Under the pieces are notes generated by a model. The model did no database searches. It saw only the letters and a list, made by a program, of their open reading frames with translations, and was not told the DNA's origin. 64,000 nt of DNA, taken from NCBI GenBank assembly GCA_948146395.1, contig OX411551.1:42070796-42134795 (forward strand). Reading direction: 5' to 3'. Position numbers and translations under genes: made by a program. This DNA is from Fragum whitleyi (taxonomy: Eukaryota; Mollusca; Bivalvia; Cardiida; Cardiidae). Positions 43,968 through 58,791 of this stretch are shown in pieces (the stretch's first letter is position 1; each line of letters starts with the position of its first letter).

Positions 43968-46463
43968 AGGAGTGACCTCACTGGAATTTACTTCCGGAGG
44001 TCGTTGTATGGTAAAAGTAGATCTTAACGAAAAAATAGTGCGGCTTGAAAATGGCATTTTGAAGTGGAGAACAGTGATCCACGTGCATATTTATTTGATT
44101 TTTTGCTAGTCTTGCATCTCTTCTTTAATATAAGGCTTGGTTCGATCTTTTTTGTGCACGATCCCTTTCCGGGAGGACGAATGAGCGACGGTGGGCGTGC
44201 CCGAACTAACTGACCTCTTCATAGGTGGAAAAAAGACGGTTCCTTTACTCTGGCTTGAATAGCCCAAAAGTTAAACCTAAAAGACCCAGTTATTTTAGTC
44301 TCAAATGATAGAACAATGAATGTAGATGAAGCGCTGGTGACGTAATATATAAACGCATTGTTATGGAATGCGCTGCAGCACCTGAAAGTTGAGCAATTTT
44401 ATATAGAACAAAGAAGGCCAAAAATCGGGTGGGGTCTGACCTAGATGGTAAAAAGATCCGATTTTGAGAAAACGAATTTTGACCTCTTCAGATAGTTGCA
44501 AATGACGTTATATTTTGTCAATAGTTTCAAAAAGTGTAAAAAATTTAATTTTAATGATTTTATCGATTTAGAATCAATTTTTTAATTTTTTAAAAAAAAT
44601 TAAAGGAAACTCCTTGTAAGTAATTCTTCTTGCATTTTTTAACTTTCGTTGGGGCTAAAATTATCATTAAGTCGGTTTTCGCGCTTTGGGTAGCAAGGAT
44701 TAATTTAGTTGGTCAAGTGGATGTAATTAATTATGTAAACAATGCGATAGAATGGACATAAAAAAAACCTTACCCCATTTAAAACCTGCGATTTTGTAAT
44801 ATGGGGGTATCACACAAAGGTGATCGGAAAATCGTTTTCTCGCTGCAAATCTTTAATTTACTTTGCTCAGAGTTTCGGAAATAGACATTTGCTGGTAGTA
44901 AACAGGAAATATGCCTATTTCTTCTAATTCTAAATCCCTTCTCTGGCTTGAAATCCAAACCCTTTTCACTATATGGGTAAGTTTAATTTCGAAAGAAGCC
45001 CATTTCAATATTACTTTTCTGGCGTTCGTAAAACTTCAAAGCAAAATGTCCATGCTGATAAACTTGGGAACCATTTGTTTTTCAATAGTCATGCAATTAA
45101 AAGTGAATTTTAAGTAAGAAATGGTGAGAAAATGCTTAACCCTTGCCCCGATAACGGTTTTTTCATGACTTTGTCGCAGGGGACTGGTCCTTTTTGATAG
45201 CGATTTTTTAGAGTCATTTTAACACATTTTCCAACCCGTTTTCTAAATTGAACAAGACAGTTTCAAAACACTTTTAAAAAAAGCAAATTAGAGACAAAAG
45301 CATTTGAATCAAGTTAATTTGCTAGTGGAGACATAGGGTCTTACAAGTCAAAATGATCAATTATGTAAAATGTTCTCCTCTTTATCATGTCAAGTTGTTT
45401 CTTGCAAATTGAGTGATCTTCCGTTTCTGTTACTTAAATAGTAAAGTCGTCATAGCTGAATACCTACACGTGAGTGGAATTCTCGACATGGCTAAAAATG
45501 ATACAAGAGACCCATTTTCCAACCCTTAACACCCATTTAAGAATGGATTTTAATAGAAGTGGGTACCCCAAGTTCATGTTGTAAAATGGACGTTTCTCCT
45601 TCCCGTTGCGGTTTCTAATACCTTTTATTGAGTTGTAATACAACATATCTGTTATAGAACAGAGCTTTCTAGGAGATTTTTGACATAAAACTGCATTTTA
45701 AGAAATCAAAATGACCGGGCTCTGTCATTTTGTTTTTAAATTTCACACCCAGTATGACAATTTTGACATGTTTTTTGAGGATTGAATTTCGTTATTCCTA
45801 CACATTATGTAAGTTTACGATGCACAAACTCTTAAACGATGTTTTAGATCCTGAAAAATTAAGCAAAGATTGTGGAATTTTGAATTCCACCCTTTACTCT
45901 ATATGAGCCCCTTTTCATTTCTGGGGAACGCTATTATACCATTTGATTCCTCAAAGTTACGATTTTTGAAGCTAAGATGTCTGTTTTATTTTTTCTTTCT
46001 ACTGCCATTTTGATATCTTTCAACAGAAAAAAACCTTTTTGCGCATATTTTTATGATTAAGTTCTTTTAATTGGCATTAAAATGTGAAAATTGCGATTTT
46101 TTTTGTTAAAATTACCTCGACCTTGAATGATTAACCCCCCTTTTTATTGCCTCAAAATCAAGTTATGTTTATCATTTTTTGCTTAACAAGTTTGGATGGA
46201 GTAATAGTTCAAAATTATACTTTGAAAAATCATTCCCAATGGCTTCTTACCAAAAATATTTGATTAAGTAATCATGGTATATCACAAATAACAGTGCTCT
46301 GAATTCTTGCCTTTTTTCGCTAAACAGGTCATGTCCTAAAATCGTCATATTTCAGTGACAAATGCAAATATTAAAACCTTATTGACTTAACTTTGGTCAC
46401 AATACCCCCCAGCATTGATCAAAGTGTTTAGAAGTTAGAGGAATGCAAAAAGCTCTTAAATTT
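43968..46463 (+). repeat. Satellite unit 10 (L, recombinant, 2496 bp)
   Basis: Long segment with five A. C at 44647, shared only with unit 5. Confidence 0.93.
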
Positions 46464-48921
46464 AGGAGTGACCTCACTGGAATTTACTTCCGGAGGTCGT
46501 TGTATGGTAAAAGTAGATCTTAACGAAAAAATAGTGCGGCTTGAAAATGGCATTTTGAAGTGGAGAACAGTGATCCACGTGCATATTTATTTGATTTTTT
46601 GCTAGTCTTGCATCTCTTCTTTAATATAAGGCTTGGTTCGATCTTTTTTGTGCACGATCCCTTTCCGGGAGGACGAATGAGCGACGGTGGGCGTGCCCGA
46701 ACTAACTGACCTCTTCATAGGTGGAAAAAAGACGGTTCCTTTACTCTGGCTTGAATAGCCCAAAAGTTAAACCTAAAAGACCCAGTTATTTTAGTCTCAA
46801 ATGATAGAACAATGAATGTAGATGAAGCGCTGGTGACGTAATATATAAACGCATTGTTATGGAATGCGCTGCAGCACCTGAAAGTTGAGCAATTTTATAT
46901 AGAACAAAGAAGGCCAAAAATCGGGTGGGGTCTGACCTAGATGGTAAAAAGATCCGATTTTGAGAAAACGAATTTTGACCTCTTCAGATAGTTGCAAATG
47001 ACGTTATATTTTGTCAATAGTTTCAAAAAGTGTAAAAAATTTAATTTTAATGATTTTATCGATTAAGAATCAATTTTTTAATTTTTAAAAAAAAATTAAA
47101 GGAAACTCCTTGTAAGTAATTCTTCTTGCATTTTTTAACTTTTGTTGGGGCTAAAATTATCATTAAGTCGGTTTTCGCGCTTTGGGTAGCAAGGATTAAT
47201 TTAGTTGGTCAAGTGGATGTAATTAATTATGTAAACAATGCGATAGAATGGACATAAAAAAACCCTTACCCCATTTAAAACCTGCGATTTTGTAATATGG
47301 GGGTATCACACAAAGGTGATCGGAAAATCGTTTTCTCGCTGCAAATCTTTAATTTACTTTGCTCAGAGTTTCGGAAATAGACATTTGCTGGTAGTAAACA
47401 GGAAATATGCCTATTTCTTCTAATTCTAAATCCCTTCTCTGGCTTGAAATCCAAACCCTTTTCACTATATGGGTAAGTTTAATTTCGAAAGAAGCCCATT
47501 TCAATATTACTTTTCTGGCGTTCGTAAAACTTCAAAGCAAAATGTCCATGCTGATAAACTTGGGAACCATTTGTTTTTCAATAGTCATGCAATTAAAAGT
47601 GAATTTTAAGTAAGAAATGGTGAGAAAATGCTTAACCCTTGCCCCGATAACGGTTTTTTCATGACTTTGTCGCAGGGGACTGGTCCTTTTTGATAGCGAT
47701 TTTTTAGAGTCATTTTAACACATTTTCCAACCCGTTTTCTAAATTGAACAAGACAGTTTCAAAACACTTTTAAAAAAAGCAAATTAGAGACAAAAGCATT
47801 TGAATCAAGTTAATTTGCTAGTGGAGACATAGGGTCTTACAAGTCAAAATGATCAATTATGTAAAATGTTCTCCTCTTTATCATGTCAAGTTGTTTCTTG
47901 CAAATTGAGTGATCTTCCGTTTCTGTTACTTAAATAGTAAAGTCGTCATAGCTGAATACCTACACGTGAGTGGAATTCTCGACATGGCTAAAAATGATAC
48001 AAGAGACCCATTTTCCAACCCTTAACACCCATTTAAGAATGGATTTTAATAGAAGTGGGTACCCCAAGTTCATGTTGTAAAATGGACGTTTCTCCTTCCC
48101 GTTGCGGTTTCTAATACCTTTTATTGAGTTGTAATACAACATATCTGTTATAGAACAGAGCTTTCTAGGAGATTTTTGACATAAAACTGCATTTTAAGAA
48201 ATCAAAATGACCGGGCTCTGTCATTTTGTTTTTAAATTTCACACCCAGTATGACAATTTTGACATGTTTTTTGAGGATTGAATTTCGTTATTCCTACACA
48301 TTATGTAAGTTTACGATGCACAAACTCTTAAACGATGTTTTAGATCCTGAAAAATTAAGCAAAGATTGTGGAATTTTGAATTCCACCCTTTACTCTATAT
48401 GAGCCCCTTTTCATTTCTGGGGAACGCTATTATACCATTTGATTCCTCAAAGTTACGATTTTTGAAGCTAAGATGTCTGTTTTATTTTTTCTTTCTACTG
48501 CCATTTTGATATCTTTCAACAGAAAAAAACCTTTTTGCGCATATTTTTATGATTAAGTTCTTTTAATTGGCATTAAAATGTGAAAATTGCCTCAAAATGC
48601 CTTATTGCCTCAAAATCAAGTTATGTTTATCATTTTTTGCTTAACAAGTTTGGATGGAGTAATAGTTCAAAATTATACTTTGAAAAATCATTCCCAATGG
48701 CTTCTTACCAAAAATATTTGATTAAGTAATCATGGTATATCACAAATAACAGTGCTCTGAATTCTTGCCTTTTTTCGCTAAACAGGTCATGTCCTAAAAT
48801 CGTCATATTTCAGTGACAAATGCAAATATTAAAACCTTATTGACTTAACTTAGGTCACAATACCCCCCAGCATTGATCAAAGTGTTTAGAAGTTAGAGGA
48901 ATGCAAAAAGCTCTTAAATTT
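46464..48921 (+). repeat. Satellite unit 11 (S, 2458 bp)
   Basis: Private changes at 47065 (GATTAAGAAT) and 48852 (TTAGGTCAC). Confidence 0.95.
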
Positions 48922-51378
48922 AGGAGTGACCTCACTGGAATTTACTTCCGGAGGTCGTTGTATGGTAAAAGTAGATCTTAACGAAAAAATAGTGCGGCTT
49001 GAAAATGGCATTTTGAAGTGGAGAACAGTGTCCACGTGCATATTTATTTGATTTTTTGCTAGTCTTGCATCTCTTCTTTAATATAAGGCTTGGTTCGATC
49101 TTTTTTGTGCACGATCCCTTTCCGGGAGGACGAATGAGCGACGGTGGGCGTGCCCGAACTAACTGACCTCTTCATAGGTGGAAAAAAGACGGTTCCTTTA
49201 CTCTGGCTTGAATAGCCCAAAAGTTAAACCTAAAAGACCCAGTTATTTTAGTCTCAAATGATAGAACAATGAATGTAGATGAAGCGCTGGTGACGTAATA
49301 TATAAACGCATTGTTATGGAATGCGCTGCAGCACCTGAAAGTTGAGCAATTTTATATAGAACAAAGAAGGCCAAAAATCGGGTGGGGTCTGACCTAGATG
49401 GTAAAAAGATCCGATTTTGAGAAAACGAATTTTGACCTCTTCAGATAGTTGCAAATGACGTTATATTTTGTCAATAGTTTCAAAAAGTGTAAAAAATTTA
49501 ATTTTAATGATTTTATCGATTTAGAATCATTTTTTTAATTTTTTAAAAAAAATTAAAGGAAACTCCTTGTAAGTAATTCTTCTTGCATTTTTTAACTTTT
49601 GTTGGGGCTAAAATTATCATTAAGTCGGTTTTCGCGCTTTGGGTAGCAAGGATTAATTTAGTTGGTCAAGTGGATGTAATTAATTATGTAAACAATGCGA
49701 TAGAATGGACATAAAAAAACCCTTACCCCATTTAAAACCTGCGATTTTGTAATATGGGGGTATCACACAAAGGTGATCGGAAAATCGTTTTCTCGCTGCA
49801 AATCTTTAATTTACTTTGCTCAGAGTTTCGGAAATAGACATTTGCTGGTAGTAAACAGGAAATATGCCTATTTCTTCTAATTCTAAATCCCTTCTCTGGC
49901 TTGAAATCCAAACCCTTTTCACTATATGGGTAAGTTTAATTTCGAAAGAAGCCCATTTCAATATTACTTTTCTGGCGTTCGTAAAACTTCAAAGCAAAAT
50001 GTCCATGCTGATAAACTTGGGAACCATTTGTTTTTCAATAGTCATGCAATTAAAAGTGAATTTTAAGTAAGAAATGGTGAGAAAATGCTTAACCCTTGCC
50101 CCGATAACGGTTTTTTCATGACTTTGTCGCAGGGGACTGGTCCTTTTTGATAGCGATTTTTTAGAGTCATTTTAACACATTTTCCAACCCGTTTTCTAAA
50201 TTGAACAAGACAGTTTCAAAACACTTTTAAAAAAAGCAAATTAGAGACAAAAGCATTTGAATCAAGTTAATTTGCTAGTGGAGACATAGGGTCTTACAAG
50301 TCAAAATGATCAATTATGTAAAATGTTCTCCTCTTTATCATGTCAAGTTGTTTCTTGCAAATTGAGTGATCTTCCGTTTCTGTTACTTAAATAGTAAAGT
50401 CGTCATAGCTGAATACCTACACGTGAGTGGAATTCTCGACATGGCTAAAAATGATACAAGAGACCCATTTTCCAACCCTTAACACCCATTTAAGAATGGA
50501 TTTTAATAGAAGTGGGTACCCCAAGTTCATGTTGTAAAATGGACGTTTCTCCTTCCCGTTGCGGTTTCTAATACCTTTTATTGAGTTGTAATACAACATA
50601 TCTGTTATAGAACAGAGCTTTCTAGGAGATTTTTGACATAAAACTGCATTTTAAGAAATCAAAATGACCGGGCTCTGTCATTTTGTTTTTAAATTTCACA
50701 CCCAGTATGACAATTTTGACATGTTTTTTGAGGATTGAATTTCGTTATTCCTACACATTATGTAAGTTTACGATGCACAAACTCTTAAACGATGTTTTAG
50801 ATCCTGAAAAATTAAGCAAAGATTGTGGAATTTTGAATTCCACCCTTTACTCTATATGAGCCCCTTTTCATTTCTGGGGAACGCTATTATACCATTTGAT
50901 TCCTCAAAGTTACGATTTTTGAAGCTAAGATGTCTGTTTTATTTTTTCTTTCTACTGCCATTTTGATATCTTTCAACAGAAAAAAACCTTTTTGCGCATA
51001 TTTTTATGATTAAGTTCTTTTAATTGGCATTAAAATGTGAAAATTGCCTCAAAATGCCTTATTGCCTCAAAATCAAGTTATGTTTATCATTTTTTGCTTA
51101 ACAAGTTTGGATGGAGTAATAGTTCAAAATTATACTTTGAAAAATCATTCCCAATGGCTTCTTACCAAAAATATTTGATTAAGTAATCATGGTATATCAC
51201 AAATAACAGTGCTCTGAATTCTTGCCTTTTTTCGCTAAACAGGTCATGTCCTAAAATCGTCATATTTCAGTGACAAATGCAAATATTAAAACCTTATTGA
51301 CTTAACTTTGGTCACAATACCCCCCAGCATTGATCAAAGTGTTTAGAAGTTAGAGGAATGCAAAAAGCTCTTAAATTT
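48922..51378 (+). repeat. Satellite unit 12 (S, 2457 bp)
   Basis: Private one-base deletion near 49031 (CAGTGTCCACG) and an A-to-T change near 49531. Confidence 0.95.
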
Positions 51379-53875
51379 AGGAGTGACCTCACTGGAATTT
51401 ACTTCCGGAGGTCGTTGTATGGTAAAAGTAGATCTTAACGAAAAAATAGTGCGGCTTGAAAATGGCATTTTGAAGTGGAGAACAGTGATCCACGTGCATA
51501 TTTATTTGATTTTTTGCTAGTCTTGCATCTCTTCTTTAATATAAGGCTTGGTTCGATCTTTTTTGTGCACGATCCCTTTCCGGGAGGACGAATGAGCGAC
51601 GGTGGGCGTGCCCGAACTAACTGACCTCTTCATAGGTGGAAAAAAGACGGTTCCTTTACTCTGGCTTGAATAGCCCAAAAGTTAAACCTAAAAGACCCAG
51701 TTATTTTAGTCTCAAATGATAGAACAATGAATGTAGATGAAGCGCTGGTGACGTAATATATAAACGCATTGTTATGGAATGCGCTGCAGCACCTGAAAGT
51801 TGAGCAATTTTATATAGAACAAAGAAGGCCAAAAATCGGGTGGGGTCTGACCTAGATGGTAAAAAGATCCGATTTTGAGAAAACGAATTTTGACCTCTTC
51901 AGATAGTTGCAAATGACGTTATATTTTGTCAATAGTTTCAAAAAGTGTAAAAAATTTAATTTTAATGATTTTATCGATTTAGAATCAATTTTTTAATTTT
52001 TTAAAAAAAATTAAAGGAAACTCCTTGTAAGTAATTCTTCTTGCATTTTTTAACTTTTGTTGGGGCTAAAATTATCATTAAGTCGGTTTTCGCGCTTTGG
52101 GTAGCAAGGATTAATTTAGTTGGTCAAGTGGATGTAATTAATTATGTAAACAATGCGATAGAATGGACATAAAAAAACCCTTACCCCATTTAAAACCTGC
52201 GATTTTGTAATATGGGGGTATCACACAAAGGTGATCGGAAAATCGTTTTCTCGCTGCAAATCTTTAATTTACTTTGCTCAGAGTTTCGGAAATAGACATT
52301 TGCTGGTAGTAAACAGGAAATATGCCTATTTCTTCTAATTCTAAATCCCTTCTCTGGCTTGAAATCCAAACCCTTTTCACTATATGGGTAAGTTTAATTT
52401 CGAAAGAAGCCCATTTCAATATTACTTTTCTGGCGTTCGTAAAACTTCAAAGCAAAATGTCCATGCTGATAAACTTGGGAACCATTTGTTTTTCAATAGT
52501 CATGCAATTAAAAGTGAATTTTAAGTAAGAAATGGTGAGAAAATGCTTAACCCTTGCCCCGATAACGGTTTTTTCATGACTTTGTCGCAGGGGACTGGTC
52601 CTTTTTGATAGCGATTTTTTAGAGTCATTTTAACACATTTTCCAACCCGTTTTCTAAATTGAACAAGACAGTTTCAAAACACTTTTAAAAAAAGCAAATT
52701 AGAGACAAAAGCATTTGAATCAAGTTAATTTGCTAGTGGAGACATAGGGTCTTACAAGTCAAAATGATCAATTATGTAAAATGTTCTCCTCTTTATCATG
52801 TCAAGTTGTTTCTTGCAAATTGAGTGATCTTCCGTTTCTGTTACTTAAATAGTAAAGTCGTCATAGCTGAATACCTACACGTGAGTGGAATTCTCGACAT
52901 GGCTAAAAATGATACAAGAGACCCATTTTCCAACCCTTAACACCCATTTAAGAATGGATTTTAATAGAAGTGGGTACCCCAAGTTCATGTTGTAAAATGG
53001 ACGTTTCTCCTTCCCGTTGCGGTTTCTAATACCTTTTATTGAGTTGTAATACAACATATCTGTTATAGAACAGAGCTTTCTAGGAGATTTTTGACATAAA
53101 ACTGCATTTTAAGAAATCAAAATGACCGGGCTCTGTCATTTTGTTTTTAAATTTCACACCCAGTATGACAATTTTGACATGTTTTTTGAGGATTGAATTT
53201 CGTTATTCCTACACATTATGTAAGTTTACGATGCACAAACTCTTAAACGATGTTTTAGATCCTGAAAAATTAAGCAAAGATTGTGGAATTTTGAATTCCA
53301 CCCTTTACTCTATATGAGCCCCTTTTCATTTCTGGGGAACGCTATTATACCATTTGATTCCTCAAAGTTACGATTTTTGAAGCTAAGATGTCTGTTTTAT
53401 TTTTTCTTTCTACTGCCATTTTGATATCTTTCAACAGAAAAAAACCTTTTTGCGCATATTTTTATGATTAAGTTCTTTTAATTGGCATTAAAATGTGAAA
53501 ATTGCGATTTTTTTTGTTAAAATTACCTCGACCTTGAATGATTAACCCCCCTTTTTATTGCCTCAAAATCAAGTTATGTTTATCATTTTTTGCTTAACAA
53601 GTTTGGATGGAGTAATAGTTCAAAATTATACTTTGAAAAATCATTCCCAATGGCTTCTTACCAAAAAATATTTGATTAAGTAATCATGGTATATCACAAA
53701 TAACAGTGCTCTGAATTCTTGCCTTTTTTCGCTAAACAGGTCATGTCCTAAAATCGTCATATTTCAGTGACAAATGCAAATATTAAAACCTTATTGACTT
53801 AACTTTGGTCACAATACCCCCCAGCATTGATCAAAGTGTTTAGAAGTTAGAGGAATGCAAAAAGCTCTTAAATTT
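51379..53875 (+). repeat. Satellite unit 13 (L, 2497 bp)
   Basis: Long, six A; no private change noticed. Confidence 0.95.
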
Positions 53876-56333
53876 AGGAGTGACCTCACTGGAATTTACT
53901 TCCGGAGGTCGTTGTATGGTAAAAGTAGATCTTAACGAAAAAATAGTGCGGCTTGAAAATGGCATTTTGAAGTGGAGAACAGTGATCCACGTGCATATTT
54001 ATTTGATTTTTTGCTAGTCTTGCATCTCTTCTTTAATATAAGGCTTGGTTCGATCTTTTTTGTGCACGATCCCTTTCCGGGAGGACGAATGAGCGACGGT
54101 GGGCGTGCCCGAACTAACTGACCTCTTCATAGGTGGAAAAAAGACGGTTCCTTTACTCTGGCTTGAATAGCCCAAAAGTTAAACCTAAAAGACCCAGTTA
54201 TTTTAGTCTCAAATGATAGAACAATGAATGTAGATGAAGCGCTGGTGACGTAATATATAAACGCATTGTTATGGAATGCGCTGCAGCACCTGAAAGTTGA
54301 GCAATTTTATATAGAACAAAGAAGGCCAAAAATCGGGTGGGGTCTGACCTAGATGGTAAAAAGATCCGATTTTGAGAAAACGAATTTTGACCTCTTCAGA
54401 TAGTTGCAAATGACGTTATATTTTGTCAATAGTTTCAAAAAGTGTAAAAAATTTAATTTTAATGATTTTATCGATTTAGAATCAATTTTTTAATTTTTTA
54501 AAAAAAATTAAAGGAAACTCCTTGTAAGTAATTCTTCTTGCATTTTTTAACTTTTGTTGGGGCTAAAATTATCATTAAGTCGGTTTTCGCGCTTTGGGTA
54601 GCAAGGATTAATTTAGTTGGTCAAGTGGATGTAATTAATTATGTAAACAATGCGATAGAATGGACATAAAAAAACCCTTACCCCATTTAAAACCTGCGAT
54701 TTTGTAATATGGGGGTATCACACAAAGGTGATCGGAAAATCGTTTTCTCGCTGCAAATCTTTAATTTACTTTGCTCAGAGTTTCGGAAATAGACATTTGC
54801 TGGTAGTAAACAGGAAATATGCCTATTTCTTCTAATTCTAAATCCCTTCTCTGGCTTGAAATCCAAACCCTTTTCACTATATGGGTAAGTTTAATTTCGA
54901 AAGAAGCCCATTTCAATATTACTTTTCTGGCGTTCGTAAAACTTCAAAGCAAAATGTCCATGCTGATAAACTTGGGAACCATTTGTTTTTCAATAGTCAT
55001 GCAATTAAAAGTGAATTTTAAGTAAGAAATGGTGAGAAAATGCTTAACCCTTGCCCCGATAACGGTTTTTTCATGACTTTGTCGCAGGGGACTGGTCCTT
55101 TTTGATAGCGATTTTTTAGAGTCATTTTAACACATTTTCCAACCCGTTTTCTAAATTGAACAAGACAGTTTCAAAACACTTTTAAAAAAAGCAAATTAGA
55201 GACAAAAGCATTTGAATCAAGTTAATTTGCTAGTGGAGACATAGGGTCTTACAAGTCAAAATGATCAATTATGTAAAATGTTCTCCTCTTTATCATGTCA
55301 AGTTGTTTCTTGCAAATTGAGTGATCTTCCGTTTCTGTTACTTAAATAGTAAAGTCGTCATAGCTGAATACCTACACGTGAGTGGAATTCTCGACATGGC
55401 TAAAAATGATACAAGAGACCCATTTTCCAACCCTTAACACCCATTTAAGAATGGATTTTAATAGAAGTGGGTACCCCAAGTTCATGTTGTAAAATGGACG
55501 TTTCTCCTTCCCGTTGCGGTTTCTAATACCTTTTATTGAGTTGTAATACAACATATCTGTTATAGAACAGAGCTTTCTAGGAGATTTTTGACATAAAACT
55601 GCATTTTAAGAAATCAAAATGACCGGGCTCTGTCATTTTGTTTTTAAATTTCACACCCAGTATGACAATTTTGACATGTTTTTTGAGGATTGAATTTCGT
55701 TATTCCTACACATTATGTAAGTTTACGATGCACAAACTCTTAAACGATGTTTTAGATCCTGAAAAATTAAGCAAAGATTGTGGAATTTTGAATTCCACCC
55801 TTTACTCTATATGAGCCCCTTTTCATTTCTGGGGAACGCTATTATACCATTTGATTCCTCAAAGTTACGATTTTTGAAGCTAAGATGTCTGTTTTATTTT
55901 TTCTTTCTACTGCCATTTTGATATCTTTCAACAGAAAAAAACCTTTTTGCGCATATTTTTATGATTAAGTTCTTTTAATTGGCATTAAAATGTGAAAATT
56001 GCCTCAAAATGCCTTATTGCCTCAAAATCAAGTTATGTTTATCATTTTTTGCTTAACAAGTTTGGATGGAGTAATAGTTCAAAATTATACTTTGAAAAAT
56101 CATTCCCAATGGCTTCTTACCAAAAATATTTGACTAAGTAATCATGGTATATCACAAATAACAGTGCTCTGAATTCTTGCCTTTTTTCGCTAAACAGGTC
56201 ATGTCCTAAAATCGTCATATTTCAGTGACAAATGCAAATATTAAAACCTTATTGACTTAACTTTGGTCACAATACCCCCCAGCATTGATCAAAGTGTTTA
56301 GAAGTTAGAGGAATGCAAAAAGCTCTTAAATTT
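53876..56333 (+). repeat. Satellite unit 14 (S, 2458 bp)
   Basis: Private C at 56134 (TTGACTAAG). Confidence 0.95.
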
Positions 56334-58791
56334 AGGAGTGACCTCACTGGAATTTACTTCCGGAGGTCGTTGTATGGTAAAAGTAGATCTTAACGAAAAA
56401 ATAGTGCGGCTTGAAAATGGCATTTTGAAGTGGAGAACAGTGATCCACGTGCATATTTATTTGATTTTTTGCTAGTCTTGCATCTCTTCTTTAATATAAG
56501 GCTTGGTTCGATCTTTTTTGTGCACGATCCCTTTCCGGGAGGACGAATGAGCGACGGTGGGCGTGCCCGAACTAACTGACCTCTTCATAGGTGGAAAAAA
56601 GACGGTTCCTTTACTCTGGCTTGAATAGCCCAAAAGTTAAACCTAAAAGACCCAGTTATTTTAGTCTCAAATGATAGAACAATGAATGTAGATGAAGCGC
56701 TGGTGACGTAATATATAAACGCATTGTTATGGAATGCGCTGCAGCACCTGAAAGTTGAGCAATTTTATATAGAACAAAGAAGGCCAAAAATCGGGTGGGG
56801 TCTGACCTAGATGGTAAAAAGATCCGATTTTGAGAAAACGAATTTTGACCTCTTCAGATAGTTGCAAATGACGTTATATTTTGTCAATAGTTTCAAAAAG
56901 TGTTAAAAATTTAATTTTAATGATTTTATCGATTTAGAATCAATTTTTTAATTTTTTAAAAAAAATTAAAGGAAACTCCTTGTAAGTAATTCTTCTTGCA
57001 TTTTTTAACTTTTGTTGGGGCTAAAATTATCATTAAGTCGGTTTTCGCGCTTTGGGTAGCAAGGATTAATTTAGTTGGTCAAGTGGATGTAATTAATTAT
57101 GTAAACAATGCGATAGAATGGACATAAAAAAACCCTTACCCCATTTAAAACCTGCGATTTTGTAATATGGGGGTATCACACAAAGGTGATCGGAAAATCG
57201 TTTTCTCGCTGCAAATCTTTAATTTACTTTGCTCAGAGTTTCGGAAATAGACATTTGCTGGTAGTAAACAGGAAATATGCCTATTTCTTCTAATTCTAAA
57301 TCCCTTCTCTGGCTTGAAATCCAAACCCTTTTCACTATATGGGTAAGTTTAATTTCGAAAGAAGCCCATTTCAATATTACTTTTCTGGCGTTCGTAAAAC
57401 TTCAAAGCAAAATGTCCATGCTGATAAACTTGGGAACCATTTGTTTTTCAATAGTCATGCAATTAAAAGTGAATTTTAAGTAAGAAATGGTGAGAAAATG
57501 CTTAACCCTTGCCCCGATAACGGTTTTTTCATGACTTTGTCGCAGGGGACTGGTCCTTTTTGATAGCGATTTTTTAGAGTCATTTTAACACATTTTCCAA
57601 CCCGTTTTCTAAATTGAACAAGACAGTTTCAAAACACTTTTAAAAAAAGCAAATTAGAGACAAAAGCATTTGAATCAAGTTAATTTGCTAGTGGAGACAT
57701 AGGGTCTTACAAGTCAAAATGATCAATTATGTAAAATGTTCTCCTCTTTATCATGTCAAGTTGTTTCTTGCAAATTGAGTGATCTTCCGTTTCTGTTACT
57801 TAAATAGTAAAGTCGTCATAGCTGAATACCTACACGTGAGTGGAATTCTCGACATGGCTAAAAATGATACAAGAGACCCATTTTCCAACCCTTAACACCC
57901 ATTTAAGAATGGATTTTAATAGAAGTGGGTACCCCAAGTTCATGTTGTAAAATGGACGTTTCTCCTTCCCGTTGCGGTTTCTAATACCTTTTATTGAGTT
58001 GTAATACAACATATCTGTTATAGAACAGAGCTTTCTAGGAGATTTTTGACATAAAACTGCATTTTAAGAAATCAAAATGACCGGGCTCTGTCATTTTGTT
58101 TTTAAATTTCACACCCAGTATGACAATTTTGACATGTTTTTTGAGGATTGAATTTCGTTATTCCTACACATTATGTAAGTTTACGATGCACAAACTCTTA
58201 AACGATGTTTTAGATCCTGAAAAATTAAGCAAAGATTGTGGAATTTTGAATTCCACCCTTTACTCTATATGAGCCCCTTTTCATTTCTGGGGAACGCTAT
58301 TATACCATTTGATTCCTCAAAGTTACGATTTTTGAAGCTAAGATGTCTGTTTTATTTTTTCTTTCTACTGCCATTTTGATATCTTTCAACAGAAAAAAAC
58401 CTTTTTGCGCATATTTTTATGATTAAGTTCTTTTAATTGGCATTAAAATGTGAAAATTGCCTCAAAATGCCTTATTGCCTCAAAATCAAGTTATGTTTAT
58501 CATTTTTTGCTTAACAAGTTTGGATGGAGTAATAGTTCAAAATTATACTTTGAAAAATCATTCCCAATGGCTTCTTACCAAAAATATTTGATTAAGTAAT
58601 CATGGTATATCACAAATAACAGTGCTCTGAATTCTTGCCTTTTTTCGCTAAACAGGTCATGTCCTAAAATCGTCATATTTCAGTGACAAATGCAAATATT
58701 AAAACCTTATTGACTTAACTTTGGTCACAATACCCCCCAGCATTGATCAAAGTGTTTAGAAGTTAGAGGAATGCAAAAAGCTCTTAAATTT
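56334..58791 (+). repeat. Satellite unit 15 (S, 2458 bp)
   Basis: Private T near 56904 (GTGTTAAAAATTT). Confidence 0.95.
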